From AWTP1-13 sp963797005 (GTDB taxonomy: Bacteria > Pseudomonadota > Alphaproteobacteria > Rhizobiales > Hyphomicrobiaceae), in NCBI GenBank assembly GCA_963797005.1, contig CAWCOF010000014.1, forward strand, positions 124,001 through 188,000: a DNA stretch of 64,000 nucleotides. The letters are read 5' to 3'. Numbering within the stretch: the first letter of the stretch is position 1; each line of letters starts with the position of its first letter. Position numbers and translations under genes: made by a program. The notes beneath the pieces were generated by a model, which was not told the DNA's origin, searched no databases, and saw only the letters and a list, made by a program, of their open reading frames with translations. Positions 57,238-64,000 of this stretch are shown here, piece after piece.

Positions 57238-58149
57238 CTACGCGTGCGCTGCCATGGCGGTGTCGGCCGCATAGGCCTCCGCGTCCGTGCGGGCAAGAAA
57301 GTCGGCGACCGCGCGGACGGTGGGGGCATCCTTGAGCAGGGGCGCGTGGCCCTGGCCGCGCACGGTCACCGCCTCGGCGCGGAAATGGCGGGCGCGCATC
57401 TCCTCCAGCGTCTTGGCGCTCAGGATATCGGAGTTTTCGCCGCGCAGGACGAGCAGCGGCACGTGGCCGAGCGCCTCGAACTGCGGCCACAACTCCGGCG
57501 TGGGCCCACCCATCACGGAAACGGCCTTGGAGAGCTTCGGATCGTAGCTCGGCGCCGGCAGGCCGTGGTCGTCGCTGAACACCTGGCGTGCGAACTCGGC
57601 CCAGTGGGCTGCGGGCACGTCGGTGAATTGGCGCTTGTTCATCTCGTAGACGAGGTCCGTCGCCTCCTTCCAGTCGGCCGGCAGCGGCACGCGGCCGACG
57701 TAGGCGACGATGCGGGCGAGGCCCTCGCGCTCGATGACCGGGCCGATGTCGTTGAGGATGGCCGCGCCGATCGCCCCCGGCCGCAGCACCGCCATCAGCA
57801 TGGTGACGAGCCCGCCGCGCGAGGTGCCCAATACGGCGGCGCGGCTCAAGCCCCGCATCGTCATAAAGTCGAGCACGTCGTTGACCTCGGTGAGGATCGA
57901 ATACTGCTTCCAGTCCGGGGCGTAGTCGGAGCGTCCGCGGCCGCGGTAGTCGATGGCGTAGACGTCGCGGCCGGTCTCGTCGGGACGGGACAGCACGGTG
58001 GCGATGTCGTGGAAGTCGCGGCTGTTGCGCGTGAGCCCGGCCAGGCACACGAGCGGTCGGCGCAAGGAGCCGGGCACGGGATAGTGGCGTGCGTAGAGGC
58101 GCAGGCCATCGCGCGAGGTGAAGTAGATGTCGGTCCAGTTCTGCTGCAT
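57238..58149 (-). CDS. Alpha/beta hydrolase
   Basis: A 303-aa alpha/beta-hydrolase fold protein. Nucleophile elbow VLGTSRGGLVTML (G-x-S-x-G), oxyanion region PLVCLAGLTRNSRDF, and catalytic His in VRGQGHAPLLKD. The acid (Asp) is likely in VLRGENSDILSA. No signal peptide. ATG at 58149 follows GAGGGA and is preferred to an upstream in-frame start. The substrate is unknown; the next gene upstream, the ThDP enzyme at 58343, has the same orientation, and the spacing is 193 bp. Confidence 0.85.
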   Translation of the reverse strand: MQQNWTDIYFTSRDGLRLYARHYPVPGSLRRPLVCLAGLTRNSRDFHDIATVLSRPDETGRDVYAIDYRGRGRSDYAPDWKQYSILTEVNDVLDFMTMRGLSRAAVLGTSRGGLVTMLMAVLRPGAIGAAILNDIGPVIEREGLARIVAYVGRVPLPADWKEATDLVYEMNKRQFTDVPAAHWAEFARQVFSDDHGLPAPSYDPKLSKAVSVMGGPTPELWPQFEALGHVPLLVLRGENSDILSAKTLEEMRARHFRAEAVTVRGQGHAPLLKDAPTVRAVADFLARTDAEAYAADTAMAAHA

Positions 58150-58342
58150 CCGTCCCTCGGATTGCTGCCAAAATCCCGGGCAACGACGCGCCTCATCGTT
58201 CGCGCGCACCGTGGCATGACTTTATTCGGTGTCGCAAGGTTGCGCCGGACGGAGGCGGATGGGATTGCTGCTTGGCGTGCCCTATCCCCGCCAGCTCCAG
58301 CGCCTGTTATTCACAGGCATCAACGCGGTGATCCGGTGGGCG

Positions 58343-60001
58343 TCAAACGCGCGGATCGACGATGACGTCCAGGAGCTTCGGCCCGGGGGTGGCCAGCGCC
58401 TTCTTAAGCGCCGGGGCCAGCGCGTCGGGCTCGCTGATCTGCTCTGCCGGCACGCCCAGCGATCGGGCGAGGCCGACGAAGTCGACCCTGGGGTCGACGA
58501 GGTCCATGCCGATCGGCGTGTCGTTGCCGTGGAAGGCCTTGAGGCGCTGCTTGAGGATGCGGTAGCCGCCGTTGTCGGCGATCACATAGGTGATCGGCAG
58601 CTTCTGGTGGGCGGCGCTCCACAGCGACTGGATCGTGTACATGGCGCTGCCGTCGCCGGAGTAGCACAGCACCGGGCGCGGCGCCTGGGCCAGCGCCACG
58701 CCGACGGAGGCCGCCAGGCCCCAGCCGATGCCGCCGGAGGCAAGGCCGTGGAAGCCGTAGCGGTCGCGATAGGGGACGAGATCGTTGACGTGGCGCCCGG
58801 CGGTCAGGCCTTCGTTGACCACCACCGTCTCGGGCGTCAGCGCATTGGCGATCTGCAGGGTGAGCCAGTCGCCGTCGATCGGCTTGGCCCGCGCGCGGCT
58901 CTCGATGCGCGCCGCAAGCTCCGTGCGCTTGGCGCTCCAGTTGCGCCCCGCGAGCTCGGCACGCGCGGCCTTGGCCCGCGATGCGAGCTTGTCACCGCCG
59001 CGCTTCGCCAGGAGCGGCGTGAGCGCACGCAGCGTCTCGCCGACATCGGCCCGCACGGCCATGTCGGAGGCGAAGTTCTTGCCCATGTCCCAGTCGACGA
59101 GGCCGATGTGCACGACGGGAAGATCGCCGGGCAGCGGCTCGACCTCGCTCCACACCGACATGCGCACCGGATCGGCGCCCAGCACGATCATGAGATCGAA
59201 CTTGGAGAGCACGTCGCGCACCTGGCGCTGGTCGCGGGTCAGCGAGCCGGCGTAGCAAACATGGTCGGACAGGAAATGCGCGCCGTAGGGCGCGCTCTGC
59301 TGGTAGACGGTGGCGCCCAGCGTCTCGGCGAAGGCCGCGGCCGCCTCGAGCGCGTCGCTCTTGACGATCTCGTCGCCGGCGACGATCACCGGCCGCTCGG
59401 CCGCAAGCAGGCGCTTGGCGAGCGCCTCCAGCACGCCGTCGGCCGGCCGGGTGCGCGTGTCGACGCGGGTCGAGGCGCCGAGCTCGATGCCGGCTTCCGC
59501 GTTGAGGATGTCGCCCGGCAGCGAGATGAACACGGGGCCGGTCGGCGGCGTGGTGGCAACCTTTGCCGCGCGGCGCACGATGCGCGGCAGGTCCTCGAGC
59601 CGCGTCACCTCCGTCGCCCACTTCACCATCGGCGCCGCGATCGGCACCAGCGGGTCATAGAGCAGCGGCTCGGTCAGCCCGTGGCCCTGCTCCTGCTGGC
59701 CGGCGGTGAGGATCATCGGCGTGCCGGTGAACTTGGCATTGTAGAGCGAGCCCATGGCGTTGCCGAGCCCCGGCGCCACGTGCACGTTGCAGGCGACGAG
59801 CTTGCCGCTGGCGCGCGAGTAGCCGTCCGCCATCGCCACCACGATCGCCTCCTGCAGGCCCAGCACGTAGGTGAGGTCGGGGTGCTCCTTGAGCGCGTGC
59901 ATGATCGGCAGCTCGGTGGTGCCGGGATTGCCGAAGAGATGGGTGATGCCTTCGTCCTTCAGCAGCGCAAGGAACGCGGAGCGGCCGGTGATGCGGTTCA
60001 T
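58343..60001 (-). CDS. ThDP-dependent decarboxylase (benzoylformate decarboxylase-like)
   Basis: A 552-aa thiamine-diphosphate enzyme of the acetolactate synthase / benzoylformate decarboxylase family. Catalytic Glu in YVLGLQEAIVVAMADGY, ThDP motif YSGDGSAMYTIQSLWSAAHQ (GDG through N in TYVIADNGGY), and GLASGGIGWGLAASVGVALA. ATG at 60001 has an AGGA upstream and gives the usual N-terminus (GRSAFLALLKDEGITHLFGN). It should decarboxylate a 2-oxo acid; the exact substrate is not resolvable. It uses the cofactor made through the neighbouring thiC pathway (coincidental context). Confidence 0.88.
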   Translation of the reverse strand: MNRITGRSAFLALLKDEGITHLFGNPGTTELPIMHALKEHPDLTYVLGLQEAIVVAMADGYSRASGKLVACNVHVAPGLGNAMGSLYNAKFTGTPMILTAGQQEQGHGLTEPLLYDPLVPIAAPMVKWATEVTRLEDLPRIVRRAAKVATTPPTGPVFISLPGDILNAEAGIELGASTRVDTRTRPADGVLEALAKRLLAAERPVIVAGDEIVKSDALEAAAAFAETLGATVYQQSAPYGAHFLSDHVCYAGSLTRDQRQVRDVLSKFDLMIVLGADPVRMSVWSEVEPLPGDLPVVHIGLVDWDMGKNFASDMAVRADVGETLRALTPLLAKRGGDKLASRAKAARAELAGRNWSAKRTELAARIESRARAKPIDGDWLTLQIANALTPETVVVNEGLTAGRHVNDLVPYRDRYGFHGLASGGIGWGLAASVGVALAQAPRPVLCYSGDGSAMYTIQSLWSAAHQKLPITYVIADNGGYRILKQRLKAFHGNDTPIGMDLVDPRVDFVGLARSLGVPAEQISEPDALAPALKKALATPGPKLLDVIVDPRV

Positions 60002-60126
60002 GGGGCGGGATCCTGGAGTGACGTGCGCGACGTGGCAGGCAGAGAGCGGAGCGATGGGCAACATCATGCCAAACAACGGACGGCAGACCAATGCGTTCTT
60101 GGCGGGTGCGCCCTGCGCGTGAGGGC

Positions 60127-60657
60127 TCAGTTGCGGTTCTCCAGGCCGTTTCGGCGTCGCGTGGCGCGGATCTTGTCCGCATCCGCCAGCATCTGGGTGC
60201 GCATGGCGCCGAGCCCCTCGCGCACGCCGGCGTAGGCTTGCGGGAAGCTGGCCGGCGGCGTGAAGCGGTCGGGATTGGCCTTGTCGTAAGCGAGCACGGC
60301 GTCGATGGTGCGGGCGAGTGCCGGGATGTCGCCGAAGGCATATTCGTTGAGCGGGCGGCCCACGACCTCCGAGAGCGAGGCGAACAGGGCGGGGTCGCCG
60401 TCGGGCTTCAGCTCGCGTCGCGCGGACAGGTGGACCCGGTAGCGCAGCTGGCCGAGATAGAAGACGAAGATCGCGTCGTCCTTGCGGTCGGAGCCGAAGA
60501 GCCGAGCCGCGCGGCGGTAGTATTCGGCGGGATGCTGGCCGGCGAGTGCGGCGACCTCGGCTGGCGTGGCGACAGCCGGCTGGGCCCGTGCGCCGTCGAC
60601 GAAGCCGATGATGGCAAAAGCCAGCGCCGCGGCAGCCGCTGCAACTCGAGGTTTCAT
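60127..60657 (-). CDS. Exported hypothetical protein
   Basis: A 176-aa protein with a signal peptide (MKPRVAAAAAALAFAIIGFV, cleavage near ARAQP). The mature part is helical (AEVAALAGQHPAEYYRRAAR, DAIFVFYLGQLRYRVHLSAR) and I do not recognise a domain; the AEYY / YLGQLRYR pattern loosely resembles tetratricopeptide-like helices. ATG at 60657 follows CAGGAGCG, a good ribosome-binding site. It lies 23 bp downstream of hemW and is probably co-transcribed with it. Confidence 0.7.
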   Translation of the reverse strand: MKPRVAAAAAALAFAIIGFVDGARAQPAVATPAEVAALAGQHPAEYYRRAARLFGSDRKDDAIFVFYLGQLRYRVHLSARRELKPDGDPALFASLSEVVGRPLNEYAFGDIPALARTIDAVLAYDKANPDRFTPPASFPQAYAGVREGLGAMRTQMLADADKIRATRRRNGLENRN

Positions 60658-60680
60658 ACGACGCTCCTGATTGATCCCGC

Positions 60681-61934
60681 TCACGATGCCGCGTGTTCAG
60701 GTCCGGCCGCTTTCAGGGCCGAGGACAGGCGCAGAACGACTTCGTTCAGCACGAACCGGCCGGCGCGCGTCGCCCGAAGGTGGCTCGAACCTTGCCTCTC
60801 GATCAAGCCGAGGGCCACGAGCTCATCGATTGCGTGCTGGTCGGGGCTCAGCCCGCCGATCGCGGCGAGATCGTCGAGGTCGATGCCCTCGGCGAGCCGC
60901 AGCCCCATCAACAGCGCCTCGTCCGTTTCCTCGGCTTTGCTGAGTGCCGTGTGCTCCAGCATGCCGTGCCGGCCGGCCTCGACACGTTCGGCCCACGCTT
61001 CCGGGTTCCGCTCCGTGGTCGTGGCGTGGCGCACACCGTCGACGAGGACGCGGCCGTGGGCGCCGGGGCCGACGCCGGCGTACTCGCCGTAGCGCCAGTA
61101 GAGCAGGTTGTGCCGGCACTCCTGGTCCGGCCGCGCGTGATTGGAGATCTCGTAGGCGGGGAGGCCCACCCGCTCTGTCAGCTCCTGCGTCGCCTCGTAG
61201 AGGTCATGCGCGGCCTCGGCTTCGGGGATATCGAGCCGGCCGCGGGCGTGGAGATCGGCAAACGGCGTGCCTGTCTCGATGGTGAGCTGGTAGAGCGAGA
61301 GGTGATCGCCCGCGAGCGACAGGGCCTGACCGAGCTCGCTGCGCCACGCCTCGAGCGTCTGCCGCGGCCGTGCGTAGATCAGGTCGAAAGAGAAGCGCTC
61401 GAAGGTGGCGCGCGCCACGCCGATTGCCGCACGCGCCTCCTCGGCCGTGTGCAGGCGACCCAAGGTCCGCAGCACCTCGTCGTCGAGCGACTGCACGCCG
61501 AGCGAGACGCGGTTGATGCCGGCTGCGCGATAGTCGCGGAAGCGGCCGGCCTCGACGCTCGACGGGTTGGCCTCCAGCGTGACCTCGGCTCCGGGCGCAA
61601 TCGTCCAGAGGCGTTCGATCTCGTCGAGAATGGCGCCGACGGTGCCGGCCGACATCAACGAAGGGGTGCCGCCGCCGATGAAGATGCTGCCGACGTCGCG
61701 TCCCGGCGCCAGCTCCGCCCAGTGCCGCAGCTCGCGCAGGTAGGCGGCGAGAAACCGCGCCTCGTCGATGCCGCCGGCCCGCACGTGGCTGTTGAAGTCG
61801 CAATAGGGGCACTTCGAGGCGCAGAACGGCCAGTGCACATAGACGCCGAAGCCCGGCTCACGCCGGCGCGTCGCTGCCGAGGCAGGCGTGGGCGAAGAGG
61901 GCGAAGGCGCGGGCGCGGTGCGAGATCGCATGCT
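60681..61934 (-). CDS. hemW: Radical-SAM heme chaperone HemW
   Basis: A ~417-aa radical-SAM protein related to coproporphyrinogen dehydrogenase; HemW binds heme and delivers it to client proteins. It has FGVYVHWPFCASKCPYCDFN (CX3CX2C) and FIGGGTPSLMSAG, with EANPSSVEAGRF and GVQSLDDEVLRTLGR. The start is uncertain: ATG at 61934 lies inside rdgB (77-bp overlap), and a GTG near the rdgB stop is too short. It is downstream of rdgB in one operon. Confidence 0.9.
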   Translation of the reverse strand, partial: SMRSRTAPAPSPSSPTPASAATRRREPGFGVYVHWPFCASKCPYCDFNSHVRAGGIDEARFLAAYLRELRHWAELAPGRDVGSIFIGGGTPSLMSAGTVGAILDEIERLWTIAPGAEVTLEANPSSVEAGRFRDYRAAGINRVSLGVQSLDDEVLRTLGRLHTAEEARAAIGVARATFERFSFDLIYARPRQTLEAWRSELGQALSLAGDHLSLYQLTIETGTPFADLHARGRLDIPEAEAAHDLYEATQELTERVGLPAYEISNHARPDQECRHNLLYWRYGEYAGVGPGAHGRVLVDGVRHATTTERNPEAWAERVEAGRHGMLEHTALSKAEETDEALLMGLRLAEGIDLDDLAAIGGLSPDQHAIDELVALGLIERQGSSHLRATRAGRFVLNEVVLRLSSALKAAGPEHAAS

Positions 61935-62490
61935 TGGTGTCGGGCTCCATCTCGCCAAAGGTCAGGCTCTCACCGTCGGCGACGAACATGGGATCATAGC
62001 CGAAACCCCTGGTTCCGCGCGGCGGCCAGACGAGATGGCCGTAAACCTTGCCTTCGAACACCGCGGTCTCCCCGTCAGGCCAAGCCAGGCACAGGGCGGC
62101 GGTGAAGTTTGCCCGCGGAGGCTTGCTTGCGGACCAGCCGCCGCGCGACTTTATGTCCTCGGCCACCCGCTGCATGGCAACGGCAAAGTCCTTCGAGGGT
62201 CCCGCCCAGCGCGCCGAATAGATGCCCGGCGCGCCGTCCAGGGCCTCGACCTCCAGGCCGGAGTCGTCGGCGAGCGCCGGCAGTCCCGAGGCCACGGCCG
62301 CCGCCACCGCCTTGATCCGCGCATTCTCGGCGAATGTCGCTCCGGTCTCCTCGGGCTCCGGCAGCTCGAGCTCCGCCGCCGACACGACATCGAGCCCGTG
62401 CGGCGCCACCAGCTCGAGGATCTCGCGCACCTTGCCCGGATTGTGGCTCGCCACCACGAGGCGCGTGCCGGCAGCGAGGCGGCGGGTCAT
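61858..62490 (-). CDS. rdgB: XTP/dITP diphosphatase (non-canonical purine NTP pyrophosphatase)
   Basis: A 210-aa house-cleaning enzyme that removes ITP, XTP and dITP. Family motifs: RLVVASHNPGKVREILELV (substrate lid), EETGATFAENARIKAVAAA, LADDSGLEVEALDGAPGIYS and RGFGYDPMFVADGE near the C-terminus. ATG at 62490 overlaps the VOC gene's TGA (ATGA). The rdgB-hemW order with rph nearby is typical of Hyphomicrobiales. Confidence 0.94.
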   Translation of the reverse strand: MTRRLAAGTRLVVASHNPGKVREILELVAPHGLDVVSAAELELPEPEETGATFAENARIKAVAAAVASGLPALADDSGLEVEALDGAPGIYSARWAGPSKDFAVAMQRVAEDIKSRGGWSASKPPRANFTAALCLAWPDGETAVFEGKVYGHLVWPPRGTRGFGYDPMFVADGESLTFGEMEPDTKHAISHRARAFALFAHACLGSDAPA

Positions 62491-62897
62491 GAAAGGCCCC
62501 AGATCTTCGGCTCGGCGAACTCCAGGCAGTTGCCGGCGGGGTCGCGGAAGTAGATCGAGCGGCCCCCCTTCGGCCACTCGAAATCGGCCTCGATGGCCAC
62601 GCCCTTGGCCTCCAGTGCCTTGCGCCAAGCCTCGATCTCGTTGGCGGAGGCGCGGAAGCAGACGTGGCCTTCGCCGTCCGTGCCGTGCGGCGGGACGGGC
62701 AAGGCGCCTGCGGCTGGTGGAATCTTGGTGGCGTCCGGGTTGAACAGAAGCAGTACCTGGTCGCCGCAGCGATAGAACACGTGCCGGCCGTCCGCCTTGG
62801 CGAAGGGCTCCAAGCCCAGCACGTCGCGATAGAACGCCTCGGCCGCCGCCAGGTCCTTGGCGTAGAGCACCGTCTCGAGAACGCCTGCGGGTGTCAT
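62487..62897 (-). CDS. VOC family protein (glyoxalase/bleomycin-resistance fold)
   Basis: A 136-aa vicinal-oxygen-chelate protein. Two beta-alpha-beta-beta-beta units: VLETVLYAKDLAAAEAFYRD plus VLGLEPFAK, and GHVCFRASANEIEAWRKALE plus GRSIYFRDPAGNCLEFAEP with the C-terminal metal Glu. It inserts between rph and rdgB. The substrate is unknown. ATG at 62897 has a weak ribosome-binding site; a longer upstream frame lacks family similarity and would run into the repeat element. Confidence 0.85.
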   Translation of the reverse strand: MTPAGVLETVLYAKDLAAAEAFYRDVLGLEPFAKADGRHVFYRCGDQVLLLFNPDATKIPPAAGALPVPPHGTDGEGHVCFRASANEIEAWRKALEAKGVAIEADFEWPKGGRSIYFRDPAGNCLEFAEPKIWGLS

Positions 62898-62941
62898 GCT
62901 CTGCAATCCTGCAACCTGGGGCCTCGACGCATTGCCGAGAA

Positions 62942-63040
62942 CGTCCTGCCCGCGCAGGCGGGCATCCACGCAAGCAGGCTTGTTGCGCCGACGCGTGCCA
63001 CGCGCGCGTGGCGTGGGTCCCCGCCTTCGCGGGGATGACG
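62942..63040. repeat. REP-like inverted repeat between rph and VOC genes
   Basis: The 30-bp left arm (62942-62971) and right arm (63011-63040) are imperfect inverted copies: CCCGCGCAGGCGGG matches the complement of CCCCGCCTTCGCGGGG. Each arm is itself a hairpin. This is the widespread extragenic 'GTCATCCCCGCGAAGGCGGGGACCC' type found in many proteobacterial genomes. It sits 2 bp after the rph stop and before the VOC gene. Likely an mRNA-stability or REP-pair element. Confidence 0.8.
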
Positions 63041-63042
63041 AT

Positions 63043-63756
63043 TTACGTCACCGTCAGCTTCTGCAGCTGGATCAGCTCGGCAATGCCCTTGCGGGCGAGC
63101 ACCATCAGCTGGTCGAAGCTCTCCTGGCTGAAGGGAACGGTCTCCGCCGTGCCCTGCACCTCGACGATGCCGCCCGTGCCGGTCATGACGAAGTTGGCGT
63201 CGGCATCGGCCTTGGAATCCTCCGCATAGTCGAGATCCAGCACCGGCGCGCCGTTGTAGAGGCCGCAGGACACAGCCGCCACGTGATCGCGCAGCACGCC
63301 GTCCTTGACCATGTCACGCACCTGCATCCACTTGAGGCAGTCGTGCAGCGCCACCCAGGCACCCGTGATGGATGCCGTGCGCGTGCCGCCGTCCGCCTGG
63401 ATGACGTCGCAGTCGACCGAGATCTGCCGCTCGCCGAGCTTGGGCAGATCGACGACGGCGCGCAGTGCACGGCCGATCAGGCGCTGGATCTCCTGCGTGC
63501 GCCCTGACGGGTGGCCCACGGTGGCCTCGCGGCGCGTGCGATCGTTGGTGGCGCGCGGCAGCATGCCGTATTCGGCCGTGACCCAGCCGCGGCCCTGACC
63601 CTTGAGCCAGGGCGGCATGCGATCCTCGAGGCTTGCCGTGCACAGAACGTGCGTGTTGCCGAACTTGATGAGGCACGAGCCTTCCGCGTGCATCGACACC
63701 GCGCGGTCGATCGAGACGCGGCGAAGCTCGTCGGGCTTGCGCTTGGAGGGACGCAT
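63043..63756 (-). CDS. rph: Ribonuclease PH
   Basis: A 237-aa phosphorolytic 3'-to-5' exoribonuclease that trims tRNA 3' ends. Signatures: MRPSKRKPDELRRVSIDRAV, CTASLEDRMPPWLKGQGRGW, TAEYGMLPRATNDRTRREAT (substrate-binding Args) and CDVIQADGGTRTASITGAWV. Full length matches the family. ATG at 63756. It is the first gene of the rph-VOC-rdgB-hemW unit, with the REP-like element between rph and the VOC gene. Confidence 0.96.
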   Translation of the reverse strand: MRPSKRKPDELRRVSIDRAVSMHAEGSCLIKFGNTHVLCTASLEDRMPPWLKGQGRGWVTAEYGMLPRATNDRTRREATVGHPSGRTQEIQRLIGRALRAVVDLPKLGERQISVDCDVIQADGGTRTASITGAWVALHDCLKWMQVRDMVKDGVLRDHVAAVSCGLYNGAPVLDLDYAEDSKADADANFVMTGTGGIVEVQGTAETVPFSQESFDQLMVLARKGIAELIQLQKLTVT

Positions 63757-63838
63757 GTGTGGCCAATCGGTTCCGGCGAACGGTCGCGGCGCACCCTAGG
63801 CGAGCGCTTGGGCCCCTTCAACCGCAAAAGCGCATCTG

Positions 63839-64000
63839 TCAGTGGTGCGGCTCCCAGCCGTAGAGCCAGTCGTAGGCTGCCATCAGCCAGCGCCCGGGTG
63901 TCAGTCGCAGCCCCGCATCGCGTGCCCAGGCGAGCGGCGGCGGCAGATGATAGATGCGCCCCTGGCGGATGCTCAGCGCCTGCGCGCGCGTCGCACGCTT
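63839..64000 (-). CDS. Unidentified protein, C-terminal fragment
   Basis: The last 53 residues of a gene entering from the right edge (TGA at 63839-63841). The visible tail reads QALSIRQGRIYHLPPPLAWA, then GLRLTPGRWLMAAYDWLYGW and EPHH. I do not recognise the family. The amphipathic, tryptophan-rich end is unusual for a soluble enzyme and may be a membrane-associated C-terminus. No start or domain can be assigned from this fragment. Confidence 0.5.
   Translation of the reverse strand, partial: KRATRAQALSIRQGRIYHLPPPLAWARDAGLRLTPGRWLMAAYDWLYGWEPHH

Overview
This is GC-rich chromosomal DNA of an alphaproteobacterium, most likely Hyphomicrobiales (Rhizobiales). The evidence is the block rpsB-tsf-pyrH-frr-uppS-cdsA-dxr-rseP-bamA-lpxD-fabZ-lpxA-lpxI-lpxB, use of LpxI instead of LpxH, a long C-terminal extension on ribosomal protein S2, and the rph/rdgB/hemW neighbourhood. 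No tRNA, rRNA, complete IS element, prophage or CRISPR array was seen.

Layout. 1-5.8 kb: a truncated outer-membrane beta-barrel gene, a periplasmic L,D-transpeptidase, an MFS transporter, a DUF849 (BKACE) enzyme and a GYF_2 membrane protein. 5.85-11.7 kb (minus strand): a two-subunit molybdenum hydroxylase with a downstream ModA-like protein, an RraA-family protein, a Tat-exported DUF3500 protein and a cupin. 11.9-16 kb: two convergent c-di-GMP genes. 16.2-22.9 kb: a peptide ABC transporter operon divergent from an M20 amidohydrolase. 22.9-36.1 kb is mixed: a glycosyltransferase, two RHH/PIN toxin-antitoxin pairs, an acyl-CoA dehydrogenase, a fused indolepyruvate ferredoxin oxidoreductase, PPK2, a PIN-toxin remnant, an amidase, GST, Nudix and patatin genes. 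36.3-52 kb: the translation / isoprenoid / envelope / lipid A block. 52-54.2 kb: a Uma2 gene, a 0.9-kb gene-free but highly structured stretch, and a zeta-type kinase followed by an overlapping 53-aa ORF. 54.2-56.6 kb: thiC with an unknown membrane protein under a TPP riboswitch. 56.7-64 kb: hydrolase, ThDP-enzyme, hemW, rdgB, VOC and rph genes, ending in a truncated gene.

How the parts fit. rpsB to lpxB links protein synthesis to undecaprenyl phosphate, phospholipid and lipid A synthesis and to outer-membrane assembly. The peptide transporter and M20 enzyme look like an uptake-and-hydrolysis unit. The TPP riboswitch should control the membrane protein and thiC, and possibly the zeta gene 9 nt further on.

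Two window-wide signals stand out. First, paired hairpin elements bounded by CTAG (79 bp then 75 bp in the direction of transcription) lie directly behind stop codons in two unrelated minus-strand operons; their stem sequences differ but the pairing is kept. Second, eleven loci, including essential pyrH, cdsA, rseP and bamA, need 14 single-base corrections (12 extra bases, 2 missing). This most likely reflects consensus errors, and it means reading frames here must be joined by hand.
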